Below are positions 35,051 through 43,225 of a stretch of 64,000 nucleotides of DNA, one piece after another. Made by a program: the position numbers and the translations under genes. Source of the stretch: Bacteroidetes bacterium MedPE-SWsnd-G2 (GTDB taxonomy: Bacteria; Bacteroidota; Bacteroidia; Flavobacteriales; Flavobacteriaceae); contig MPDE01000006.1 of the NCBI GenBank assembly GCA_001874335.1, forward strand, positions 149,566 through 213,565, in the 5' to 3' direction. The notes beneath the pieces were generated by a model. It did not search any database, was not told the DNA's origin, and worked only from the letters and a program-made list of their open reading frames with translations. How positions within the stretch are numbered: position 1 is the first letter of the stretch; each line of letters starts with the position of its first letter.

Positions 35051-36493
35051 TTATTTTTCTTCTTGAGCTTCGTAACCTAATAAGCGATGCTTTTTGATTA
35101 ATTTTGCAATTCCTTCAGGTAACATGGTCTCCCATCCAGATTCGTTTTTACTTATCATTTTAAGTGCTTTTCTTGAAAACACAGATAAGTTAGAAGGGTT
35201 GTAGTCAGTAATGTCTACTACCTTTCCATTATATTTAAAGAACTTATAAAGCTCTTTCATTCTAGGATGTACTTTTAAGTTTTCACTTGTGGTTAAGTCT
35301 CCTTTTTCATTTTTCATAGGGTACAAGTAAACTCGTAAGTCTTTGAAGAATAATTTTCCAAATGCTTCAAGAATACCTCCACTTAAATGGCGGTAATACT
35401 TTTCATCAAATATATCGACTAGATTATTCACTCCCATGGCTAATCCCATTCTTGCTTTTGTGTATTGTGAGAAGTACTCCACTAATCTGTAATACTCTTG
35501 GAAGTTAGAAATTAATACGGTGTGACCTAAAGAACACAATAGTCGTGCTCTATCCATGAAGTCTTGCTCATCAATTTCACCCTCAGCTCTTAAATTTGAT
35601 AAGGTGATTTCAAAAACAACCTGAGTTTTTTCAAGATTAACCTTGTTTTCCTTTATAAACATGTCATATGATTTCTCAAACATGTCAATATTTACATTGG
35701 TTACAGGTCTAAAACTTCCTCTCAATGCTAGTATATTCTTTTTGTAAAGCACTCGAGCAGGTAGTACATTATTTCCGTCAGGAGCAAACATAACGGCATC
35801 TGTCATTCCGTTTTTAACCAGCTGTAAACTCATTAACCTGTTATCTACATTTTCGAAAACAGGACCTGAAAAGTTAATGGTATCAATTTCAATTTGATCT
35901 TTATCTAAGTGATCATAGAGATATCTTAATAGCTTTTTTGGCTCATTATATTTATAGAATGCACCGTAAATTAAGTTGGTTCCTAAAATACCTAAAGTTT
36001 CTTGTTGAAGTCTGGCGTCATTTTCTTTAAACCTAATATGAAGAATGATGTCGTTGTAATCCTGATCAGGATCAACTTGATACCTAATTCCAACCCAACC
36101 ATGTCCCTTGTATTTTTTAGCAAAGTCAATTGTAGCAACAGTGTTGGCGTATGAAAAGAATAATTTGTTAGGATGTTTGTCACGAGTAATACGCTCTTCC
36201 ATATGGCGCATTTCTTTACCTAACATTTTACGCAGTCTATCTTCGGTAACGTAACGTTTGTCGTCTTCAATACCGTAAATAGCATCACTAAAATCTTTGT
36301 CGTAAGCAGACATTGCTTTAGCAATTGTTCCCGAACCGCCACCGGCTCTAAAAAATTGCCTAACGGTTTCTTGACCTGCTCCAATTTCAGCGAAAGTCCC
36401 GTAAATATTTTCGTTTAAATTTATACGAAGCGCTTTAGTTTTTAGCGAAGGAATTTTTTCAAATTCTTTATCTCCTTTTAAAGTAATTTCCAT
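35051..36493 (-). CDS. Conserved 480-residue cytoplasmic protein of unknown function
   Basis: A soluble protein with no signal peptide or membrane helix. Noted segments are AEIGAGQETVRQFFRAGGGSGTIAKAMSAYDKD near the N-terminus (about 35-70), a central ANTVATIDFAKKYKGHGWVGIRYQ stretch, LGTNLIYGAF, and a C-terminal MLPEGIAKLIKKHRLLGY. Homologues have carried labels such as nicotinate-nucleotide adenylyltransferase or TonB receptor in older annotations as far as I recall, but there is no HxGH motif and no barrel, so I reject both. The start is ATG 36493; the TTG at 36499 is only two codons upstream. A -7 box lies at 36522-36529. Confidence 0.8.
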   Translation of the reverse strand: MEITLKGDKEFEKIPSLKTKALRINLNENIYGTFAEIGAGQETVRQFFRAGGGSGTIAKAMSAYDKDFSDAIYGIEDDKRYVTEDRLRKMLGKEMRHMEERITRDKHPNKLFFSYANTVATIDFAKKYKGHGWVGIRYQVDPDQDYNDIILHIRFKENDARLQQETLGILGTNLIYGAFYKYNEPKKLLRYLYDHLDKDQIEIDTINFSGPVFENVDNRLMSLQLVKNGMTDAVMFAPDGNNVLPARVLYKKNILALRGSFRPVTNVNIDMFEKSYDMFIKENKVNLEKTQVVFEITLSNLRAEGEIDEQDFMDRARLLCSLGHTVLISNFQEYYRLVEYFSQYTKARMGLAMGVNNLVDIFDEKYYRHLSGGILEAFGKLFFKDLRVYLYPMKNEKGDLTTSENLKVHPRMKELYKFFKYNGKVVDITDYNPSNLSVFSRKALKMISKNESGWETMLPEGIAKLIKKHRLLGYEAQEEK

Positions 36494-36521
36494 CTTCAAA
36501 AATAGGTTATCATCATTGTTA

Positions 36522-36529
36522 CAAAGGTA
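36522..36529 (-). promoter_or_regulatory. -7 element of the 480-residue orphan gene
   Basis: The minus strand reads TACCTTTG, a perfect match, with TTG (plus-strand CAA 36548-36550) 18 bp upstream. Confidence 0.55.
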
Positions 36530-36561
36530 TTAAATTAGTATCCTAAACAAAAAAATAACAT

Positions 36562-36569
36562 TACTTTTG
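36562..36569 (+). promoter_or_regulatory. -7 element of the MBL hydrolase gene
   Basis: TACTTTTG, a perfect TAnnTTTG match, 17 bases before the TTG start at 36587. It forms a divergent promoter pair with 36522-36529. Confidence 0.55.
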
Positions 36570-36586
36570 TTGCAAACTTAAAGGCA

Positions 36587-37348
36587 TTGAACGTAACATT
36601 TTTAGGAACTGGAACTTCTCAAGGCATCCCTATTATAGGTAGTCATCATCCTGTTTGTTTAAGTGAAAATTTAAAGGATAAAAGACTGCGGGTTTCCGTT
36701 TTAATTGAATGGGATGAATTTAAATATGTTATAGATTGTGGTCCTGATTTTCGACAGCAAATGTTGCGAACAAATTGCACGCGATTAGATGGTATTTTAT
36801 TTACACACGAACACTCAGATCATACGGCTGGTTTAGATGATATCAGGCCTTTTTATTTTAGGCAAGGCGCTATAGATATTTATGCTCATAAACGCGTCTT
36901 AGAACAATTACGGCTTAGGTTTGATTATATATTTACGACTACCAATAAGTATCCAGGAGCTCCAGATGTAAGGCAACATGAAATTGAGAATCAACCCTTT
37001 TCTTTAAGTGGTGTTGAGATTTTACCTGTTAATGGATACCACAATAAATTACAAGTTTTTGGGTTTAGGATAGGTGATTTTGCTTATCTCACCGATATGA
37101 AAACCATAGAGGATAATGAAGTTGATAAACTTAAAGGCGTTAAGGTGCTTGTAGTCAATGCACTTAGAATTGAACCTCATATTTCTCATTTTAATTTAAA
37201 TGAAGCATTACAATTTATAGAAAGAGTAAAGCCTGAAAAGGCCTATTTAACACATATTAGTCATTTATTGGGCTTTCATGATGATGTTCAAGAAAAATTA
37301 CCAACCAACGTTTATTTAGCCTACGATAATTTAAAAATTACAGTTTAG
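36587..37348 (+). CDS. Metallo-beta-lactamase-fold hydrolase (PhnP-like)
   Basis: A 253-residue zinc hydrolase with the MBL metal motif THEHSDH (His74, His76, Asp78, His79). It opens with FLGTGTSQGIPIIG, typical of PhnP/RNase Z-related phosphodiesterases. Later ligands are in NGYHN, LTDMKT and YLTHISH. No phosphonate genes are near, so the natural substrate is unknown; a cyclic phosphodiester is likely by family. The TTG at 36587 is the start because the first beta strand begins at residue 2. The next gene starts 2 bp downstream. Confidence 0.88.
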   Translation: MNVTFLGTGTSQGIPIIGSHHPVCLSENLKDKRLRVSVLIEWDEFKYVIDCGPDFRQQMLRTNCTRLDGILFTHEHSDHTAGLDDIRPFYFRQGAIDIYAHKRVLEQLRLRFDYIFTTTNKYPGAPDVRQHEIENQPFSLSGVEILPVNGYHNKLQVFGFRIGDFAYLTDMKTIEDNEVDKLKGVKVLVVNALRIEPHISHFNLNEALQFIERVKPEKAYLTHISHLLGFHDDVQEKLPTNVYLAYDNLKITV

Positions 37349-37350
37349 TT

Positions 37351-37860
37351 ATGAAGAATAGAATATTTATGTACCTATTTGTTTTTGCATTATTACTTGT
37401 GTTGTTTCAATACATGAATGCAAAAAGTGCATTTGAATCTTATGAAGCAAAAATTGTTCAGCTTAGAGATAAGGCTGAAGATTGTGAAAAACGTATCATC
37501 GAGTTAGAAGATGAGAATTTTGAATTAATGCATTTTAACATGGAAACAAATGATGATGCATTGTCATATTTTGAAAATCAAGGTTTAGATGCAACTAAAT
37601 TAATGGATATCATAAAAGATGAAATATTTAGTTTAAATGTTTACACTGGTGATGACCATCCTTTGGTCCCTTATGCATCAATGACAGATAATAAAATAAT
37701 GATTAATACCATAAAGTTGGTAAACCATAAATGGATTTTAGCCGACTTTTCAGATGGAAAGTATTGGGGAGAGATTTTTATGACTTATGAAGTCAATGAA
37801 AAATCTGAACTAAAATTTAAAGTGGTAGAGCATTTTTTATACCCGCCAACTACGTATTAA
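37351..37860 (+). CDS. Membrane-anchored hypothetical protein
   Basis: A 169-residue protein with an N-terminal membrane anchor (about 5-22), a short coiled coil (about 28-60), and a beta-rich C-terminal domain (about 75-169) with the WILADFSDGKYWGEIF stretch, which resembles a small extracytoplasmic binding domain. The family is not recognised. It is co-transcribed with the MBL hydrolase (2 bp spacing). Its stop codon overlaps that of the convergent esterase through a shared TTAA. Confidence 0.7.
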   Translation: MKNRIFMYLFVFALLLVLFQYMNAKSAFESYEAKIVQLRDKAEDCEKRIIELEDENFELMHFNMETNDDALSYFENQGLDATKLMDIIKDEIFSLNVYTGDDHPLVPYASMTDNKIMINTIKLVNHKWILADFSDGKYWGEIFMTYEVNEKSELKFKVVEHFLYPPTTY

Positions 37861-38507
37861 ATTTTATTGGTTAACCAGGCTTTAAGTTCATAAAAGTTTT
37901 GTGGGGCTACACCGTGTCCCACTGGAAACTCACTATAACTATGTTTTACATTTAGTTCTTTAAGAATTTCTGGAGATGTTCTTGCCCAATCTATAGGGAT
38001 TACTTGATCTACCGTCCCATGAGAACAATAAAAGTCGAGGCTTGACAGGTCTCTATCTTCGATTCCAGGTTTTATGATTTCTCTATTAATGTAACCACTA
38101 AGCGCAATTACATTATTAATTTTTTCAGGGTAACTTAAGGCTACAGCATAGCTTAATATTGTTCCTTGGCTAAAACCTAATAAAGTGACGTTGTTAGAAT
38201 CTACCGGATATTCATTTATGACTTCATCTATAAATTCTGAAATCAATTCTCTTGACGAAACGGCTTGTTCATCATCGCTCCATTTTCCTTGAATGGCATC
38301 AAAATTAATAGCATACCACGCATTACCATAAGGTTGAAGTGGGTAAGGTGCTTTAACAGAAATGACAAAAATTTCCTTGGGCAATTCAGAAGCAAATGAA
38401 AACAAATCGTTTTCATCACTTCCATAACCATGAAGCATTATCATTAACGGTGCAGAACCATCAGTAATTGTTGATGGTCTTGTGATGTGTCCTAATTTAA
38501 AGCTCAT
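37857..38507 (-). CDS. Alpha/beta-hydrolase, carboxylesterase/phospholipase type
   Basis: A 216-residue cytoplasmic esterase. The oxyanion region is MLHGYGSDENDL near the N-terminus, the nucleophile Ser is in GFSQG (about 120-124), the Asp is in HGTVDQVIP, and the His is in FPVGHGVAPQN. It belongs to the carboxylesterase/lysophospholipase (YpfH/Est-like) group. It is the last gene of a four-gene operon, 2 bp after the Tic20-like gene. Substrate unknown. Confidence 0.88.
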   Translation of the reverse strand: MSFKLGHITRPSTITDGSAPLMIMLHGYGSDENDLFSFASELPKEIFVISVKAPYPLQPYGNAWYAINFDAIQGKWSDDEQAVSSRELISEFIDEVINEYPVDSNNVTLLGFSQGTILSYAVALSYPEKINNVIALSGYINREIIKPGIEDRDLSSLDFYCSHGTVDQVIPIDWARTSPEILKELNVKHSYSEFPVGHGVAPQNFYELKAWLTNKI

Positions 38508-38509
38508 AT

Positions 38510-38842
38510 CTACTGCCCTAAGGTTTTAAAAATTTTTTGGAAAAATTCACCTATGAGCGGTACAGGATTACATTTTCCAGCTATAGCATTTAATACTCCG
38601 TAGATTAATAGGATGCCAAAAAACACCCAAAAGGAAGTAGATATCATCCAACTATCAAAGCCGCCTACAACATAACCTAAAGCAAATTGTAGTAACCACA
38701 ACCCTAATGCTTGTCTAATATGGAATGATGTAAAATTATTTTTTTTATCAGCATTAAGAAAAAATGCTATAAGCGTACCAAAAATTGGAAAATAGGCCAA
38801 AATAGCTAATGGCTTTCCATCTTTAATTTCGTTTTCTGTCAT
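38510..38842 (-). CDS. Tic20/DUF4870-like small membrane protein
   Basis: A 110-residue membrane protein with about three helices (residues about 15-30, 44-62 and 66-88), including the family-like FHIRQALGLWLLQF segment. Such proteins resemble the chloroplast Tic20/DUF4870 group, for which a bacterial function is not established. It lies between the dihydroorotase-like gene (6 bp) and the esterase gene (2 bp) in one operon. Confidence 0.78.
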   Translation of the reverse strand: MTENEIKDGKPLAILAYFPIFGTLIAFFLNADKKNNFTSFHIRQALGLWLLQFALGYVVGGFDSWMISTSFWVFFGILLIYGVLNAIAGKCNPVPLIGEFFQKIFKTLGQ

Positions 38843-38848
38843 GATGTT

Positions 38849-40102
38849 TTATTTAATAACCAAAGTATTGTTAGCAATAATGCCGTAAGCTTTTCCTTTT
38901 AATTCATGCCCTTCGAATATGGCATTTTTAGATTGCGATAAAATATCTGCATCACTAAAAGTGTATTTTTCGTTAGGATTAAAAAGGGTTAAATCGGCTT
39001 GTTCTCCAATATTTACCGTTGAAGATTCTATGCCATATCTTGATTTTCCAGCCGTTAAAAGGCTAATGGTTTTTTTAGTAGAGAAAATGTTCCCCAATAC
39101 TCCAAATGCACTTTCTAAACCAATTGTCCCGTATTTGGCAAAATCAAACTCTACTTTTTTCAATTCGGTATCAAGAGGATTGTGATCACTCGTTACCATA
39201 TCAATGGTTCCATCCTTTAAGCCTTCTATCAAAGCTATATTGTCCTCTTCTATTCTAAGGGGTGGCAGTACTTTGTATTTGGTTTCAAACTCAGTTAAGG
39301 CCTTGTCTGTTAAGGTCAAATTGTGAACGGCTACAGAGGCAGATACATTTAGTTTTTTTGCTTTTGCAGCTCTAATTAACGCTACCGATTGTTTTGTAGA
39401 CACCGTTGGGATATGAAGTTTTCCTCCCGTGTATTCCAGTATAAATAAATCTCTTGCTACTTGTAAATCTTCAGATAAAGCGGGAATGCCTTTTAAACCA
39501 AGTGTTGTACTTGTTATATTTTCATTCATAACCCCTAAGCCAGAAATTTTCTTTTCTAATGGAAAAGAATAAACTAATCCATCAAAATTTGAAGCATAAA
39601 GCAATGCTATTTTTAATAGGTTAGGGTCTGAAATTGGTTTTTGATAATCTCCGAAAGCAACTGCCCCAGCTTGGGTCATGTCATACATTTCAGAAATATC
39701 TTTACCAGCACTTTCTTTAGTTAAAGCTCCTATAGGGTATAAGTTAACTGGGCTTTGCTCAGACTTCATCTTTAATAAGCTAACGTCTGCAAAGCTGTCA
39801 ATTACTGGATTTGAATTGGGGTTTACAGCAACAGATGTGAACCCAGATCGGGCCGCCGTATTAAGTCCGTTTTCAATAGTTTCTCTTTCTTCATAACCAG
39901 GTTCTCCAAAACTAACACTACTATCAAACCAACCTTGAGATACATGTAGATTATCCCGAGTAATTTCTTTATAGTTTTTAGGGTTTTCAATATGTTTTGC
40001 AATATTGGTAATGGCACCTTTTTCTATTAAAATATCAACAGTTTGATTGTGAAAATCACTTTTCGGATCTACTACAGTTGCTGATTTTAGAAGTACATTC
40101 AT
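38849..40102 (-). CDS. Dihydroorotase-like protein lacking metal ligands
   Basis: A 417-residue cyclic amidohydrolase of the dihydroorotase family. The usual metal motif DxHxHxREPG is replaced: Asp60 is kept but both histidines are Ser (62 and 64) and the Arg is Gly66 (DSSVSFGEPG). The later metal-site segments are also altered (YSFPLEK, LHIPTVST), although TSDHNP keeps Asp-His. The protein is full length, so it is not a decayed gene. Comparable inactive dihydroorotases (PyrX/PyrC') stabilise aspartate carbamoyltransferase. It overlaps the upstream BatA-like gene by 4 bp. Confidence 0.85.
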   Translation of the reverse strand: MNVLLKSATVVDPKSDFHNQTVDILIEKGAITNIAKHIENPKNYKEITRDNLHVSQGWFDSSVSFGEPGYEERETIENGLNTAARSGFTSVAVNPNSNPVIDSFADVSLLKMKSEQSPVNLYPIGALTKESAGKDISEMYDMTQAGAVAFGDYQKPISDPNLLKIALLYASNFDGLVYSFPLEKKISGLGVMNENITSTTLGLKGIPALSEDLQVARDLFILEYTGGKLHIPTVSTKQSVALIRAAKAKKLNVSASVAVHNLTLTDKALTEFETKYKVLPPLRIEEDNIALIEGLKDGTIDMVTSDHNPLDTELKKVEFDFAKYGTIGLESAFGVLGNIFSTKKTISLLTAGKSRYGIESSTVNIGEQADLTLFNPNEKYTFSDADILSQSKNAIFEGHELKGKAYGIIANNTLVIK

Positions 40103-42027
40103 TTAAGAAATTTTAAGATAAGCATTTCAATTATTAAAAATCCTAATGCAAAAATAACAAACCATTTCCATAGCTCATTAACATTATTGGCAATTTTTAT
40201 ATCATCAATTACATCTCTTAGGCTTGTGTTTAAGGTGTAATTTTCAGAATTGTTTAATTCTAAGTAATTTAATTTACTTTCCTTTCTGTTGTAATTATAA
40301 CTAAGGTGAGTTAGAATTGAATCTTGATTAAAGACGCTATAGATGTTTGCAGTTTCTGGTAATTCTTCAGTAAATAATTCAACCTTAGAGTTAAAAGTCT
40401 GTTGCAGAGGTATGATCACATCTGCCTTATTTTTAAGCTCTAATATTTCATCTTGACCAAGATTGGTTTTAATATCAATTTGATTAGACTGGCCAATTGT
40501 ATAATAAATAGTAGGCAGATTTAAACTTAGCTTCCCAATGTTATAAAAAATAGGAACAATTAACGGTGAGTTCTGAAAATTAGAATTTACTGTATTAATT
40601 GCAGTTGTAAAAGTGAAAATGTTGTTTCGTTCTAACAGAAAGGAAGAGTAATCTTCAAATGATAAAATAGGGTTCCCTAAACTTCCAGAATAGTGATATA
40701 ACTTTTGAACCTTAGGATATTGAAAATTAGTAATTCTCTTTTCAAATACACCTTCAAGTAAGGGGTGGTTATAATTAATAGAGGTGATTTTCTTTTCAGA
40801 AGTGCTTAGACTGTCCAACTTTAATATGGCGTAATCTGAGAATAAATTGTTATAAGAATTAATGCTTATATCATTTTCAGAAGGAATTACAATTAACTGT
40901 CCACCATCACTATGAAACTGTCGTAAGGCAATTTTCAAAGCATTAGGGATTTGTTCAACCTCATTCAGAATAATTAAGTTTTGCTCACTAATTAAATTGT
41001 AATTAAGCCCTTTTATGTCTAAGCCAGTATAATTAAATTCATCTTCAGAATAGATTCGTTTTAGGAAATTGTCTTCATTAGCATTGACAGCCAAGACATT
41101 TATCAATTCGGGCTTGCCAATATTAAAAAATAGACTGTTATCGTATTGTAACCCTTGATCCTCGATTACAAGTCTTCCTTTTATATCTTGATTATTAGGA
41201 AGAGAAAAAGTTGTTACTGTTTCATCATCAATTTTAACCGAACTTTTTGCAACTAATTTGTCCTCATTAAAAAGGCTGATGGGTACATTAACAAAATCAC
41301 TTGAATTACTGCTAAGTTTTACCTTCAACTCAATAATATCTGTTGATTTGGAAGACACCCAAGCAGAGTCAATTGCAATATTGTTAGCAGAACGAGGCTT
41401 TAATTGAACCATTTTAAAGGCATAAGCCGAATCTTTTTCAAATTGAAATGCATTATTATGGCTTTGAAAGTCGGATACTAAAATTAAATTTTTATTGGAG
41501 TTTTTTGATTCTGAAAACAGGTTTTTTGCTTTTAAAATAGCAGCATCTAAATCTAATTGCTCATGAGAATATGAGAGCTTAATTAAATCATTCTTTATGG
41601 CATCAACCGTGGTTTTTGAATACAATTGAGTATTAGTAAATAAGCTAATTTGTTCTTTTTGTTCATGGTGCTTTAAAATATCCTGTATAGCATCATTCAA
41701 TAAGCTACCATTGGCGCCTTGTGCTTGCATGCTAAACGAATTATCAAGATAAATTACCGTTTCAGAGCCTTTTTTAATGGTGCTCTTGTCAGAAAAAAAG
41801 GGCTGGGCAAAAGCAAAAATTAGACAAGAAAAAATTAATAATCTTGTAAATAAGATTAGCCATTTTTTGATTTGAGAGCTTTTTCGAGTTTGAAGACTTA
41901 ATGCCTTTAAGACATTGACATTAGTAAACTCTACTTTTTTAAACCGTCTAAGTTGAAATAAATGAATTATTATAGGAATGACTAACAGAAAAAGAGCGTA
42001 TAAAATTTCAGGGTGTTTAAACTGCAT
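40099..42027 (-). CDS. BatA-domain membrane protein with VWA-like region
   Basis: A 642-residue protein starting with the BatA signature FKHPEILYALFLLVIPIIIHLFQLRRFKKVEF. A second helix lies at about residues 55-75. A VWA-type domain with a partial MIDAS (YLDNSFSM) spans about 88-205, then a long extracytoplasmic region and a final helix (about 620-640). The family belongs to the Bacteroidota aerotolerance (Bat) group, of unclear mechanism. It heads the operon with the dihydroorotase-like, Tic20-like and esterase genes; the overlap with the first is ATGA. Confidence 0.85.
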   Translation of the reverse strand: MQFKHPEILYALFLLVIPIIIHLFQLRRFKKVEFTNVNVLKALSLQTRKSSQIKKWLILFTRLLIFSCLIFAFAQPFFSDKSTIKKGSETVIYLDNSFSMQAQGANGSLLNDAIQDILKHHEQKEQISLFTNTQLYSKTTVDAIKNDLIKLSYSHEQLDLDAAILKAKNLFSESKNSNKNLILVSDFQSHNNAFQFEKDSAYAFKMVQLKPRSANNIAIDSAWVSSKSTDIIELKVKLSSNSSDFVNVPISLFNEDKLVAKSSVKIDDETVTTFSLPNNQDIKGRLVIEDQGLQYDNSLFFNIGKPELINVLAVNANEDNFLKRIYSEDEFNYTGLDIKGLNYNLISEQNLIILNEVEQIPNALKIALRQFHSDGGQLIVIPSENDISINSYNNLFSDYAILKLDSLSTSEKKITSINYNHPLLEGVFEKRITNFQYPKVQKLYHYSGSLGNPILSFEDYSSFLLERNNIFTFTTAINTVNSNFQNSPLIVPIFYNIGKLSLNLPTIYYTIGQSNQIDIKTNLGQDEILELKNKADVIIPLQQTFNSKVELFTEELPETANIYSVFNQDSILTHLSYNYNRKESKLNYLELNNSENYTLNTSLRDVIDDIKIANNVNELWKWFVIFALGFLIIEMLILKFLK

Positions 42028-42115
42028 TCCTTTTGATTAAATCTTATTGTCAAATATAGAAAATGAAATGACATTAGTAGGAGGATGTCATTATAATTTT
42101 AACGCTAAAGTATTC

Positions 42116-43123
42116 TTAACAAAAGAAATAATAATCTTCCATCTCTTTTTTCCCCAAACTCTGTAAGTACAATCTAATTTCTTGTTGGGCCGTTTTATTT
42201 GCAACGGTGATAATACTTTGGGGATTCTCTAATTGCTTCAGCTGATTAAATGGTAACAATTTTTTGCCATAAATGTCCTTTCCAATTTTTTTTGGGTTAT
42301 CACAAATCCAATTAAACTCTATGTTTTGATCTATTAGTTGTTGAGCCATGCGCTTTCCTTTTTGTCCGGCTCCCCAAAGCACAAGTGGTATTGCGGTGTT
42401 TAGCTCAAGAGCAATAAAATATTTAAGTTTAATGTCTAATAAGCTGTTTTTGGAGTAATTGCTATCATTTCTTGAAGCTCGTTCGCCATAGTCTCTCCAA
42501 TAATGCAAAACCTGATTACAGGGAATGCATTTATAATTATGTTTATAAAACCTAAAGGCTAAGTCGTAATCTTCCGGATAGATATTTGAATTAAATCCTC
42601 CACAGGCATCAAAATCTGTTTTATGCACCATCCAACAAGGTGACGGAATTACACATTCTTTGTAAATGCTTTGAAAATTCTTTCCTTCAGAAGTTAATTG
42701 GTTGAGCCAAGTCTCGTATTCCATAAAACCATTTCCAACGCCATTTTCTGAAAAATAACTTACCAATCCTAATGCTATATGTCCAGTCCCGTATTCTAAT
42801 AGTTGTGAAATCATGGTCTTAAGTTTATCATGTTCCATCCTGTCATCACTATCCATTCGCGTGATAAACTCACCTTTAGCCATGGCGTAACCCGTTTGTA
42901 AGGCATCAATAATACCTGTTCCTTTAGATTTTAGTAATGTTATTCTGTGGTCTGTTTGTGCAAATTGGTTTACAATTTCAAAGCTATTGTCAGAGCTGTT
43001 ATCGTCAACTATTAATAGTTCCCAATTTTTGTGAGTTTGGGTAATGATAGATTGTAAACAAACTTCGAGATATTTTCCTGTATTTTTAAAAGGAATTATT
43101 ATACTTATTAGGGGGGTGCTCAT
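42116..43123 (-). CDS. Family 2 glycosyltransferase with extra C-terminal domain
   Basis: A 335-residue protein. The N-terminal GT-A domain (about 1-230) has SIIIPFKNTGKYLEVCLQS, LIVDDNSSD and the metal-binding RMDSDDRM motif. The C-terminal about 85 residues begin with LVLWGAGQKGKRMAQQL, a glycine-rich Rossmann-like nucleotide-binding motif as in PglD/WeeI-type sugar-modifying proteins, and may modify or sense a nucleotide sugar. The start is ATG 43123 (MSTPLISIII); the ATG at 43144 adds only seven non-family residues. It is monocistronic. Confidence 0.85.
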   Translation of the reverse strand: MSTPLISIIIPFKNTGKYLEVCLQSIITQTHKNWELLIVDDNSSDNSFEIVNQFAQTDHRITLLKSKGTGIIDALQTGYAMAKGEFITRMDSDDRMEHDKLKTMISQLLEYGTGHIALGLVSYFSENGVGNGFMEYETWLNQLTSEGKNFQSIYKECVIPSPCWMVHKTDFDACGGFNSNIYPEDYDLAFRFYKHNYKCIPCNQVLHYWRDYGERASRNDSNYSKNSLLDIKLKYFIALELNTAIPLVLWGAGQKGKRMAQQLIDQNIEFNWICDNPKKIGKDIYGKKLLPFNQLKQLENPQSIITVANKTAQQEIRLYLQSLGKKEMEDYYFFC

Positions 43124-43184
43124 TTGGTAAAGATAGTAATTCATCTTTTTTCAAAATATTAAGAATTAATCTAATTGGAGATTG

Positions 43185-43192
43185 TAAATTTG
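43185..43192 (+). promoter_or_regulatory. -7 element of the M61 peptidase gene
   Basis: TAAATTTG, a perfect TAnnTTTG match, 33 bases before the ATG at 43226. Confidence 0.5.
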
Positions 43193-43225
43193 ACTGATAA
43201 ATTTTTCAACTATTAATAAATAAAC

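Noticed and set aside
35051..36493. Nicotinate-nucleotide adenylyltransferase or TonB receptor
   Set aside because: No HxGH nucleotidyltransferase motif, no signal peptide and no plug or barrel strands.
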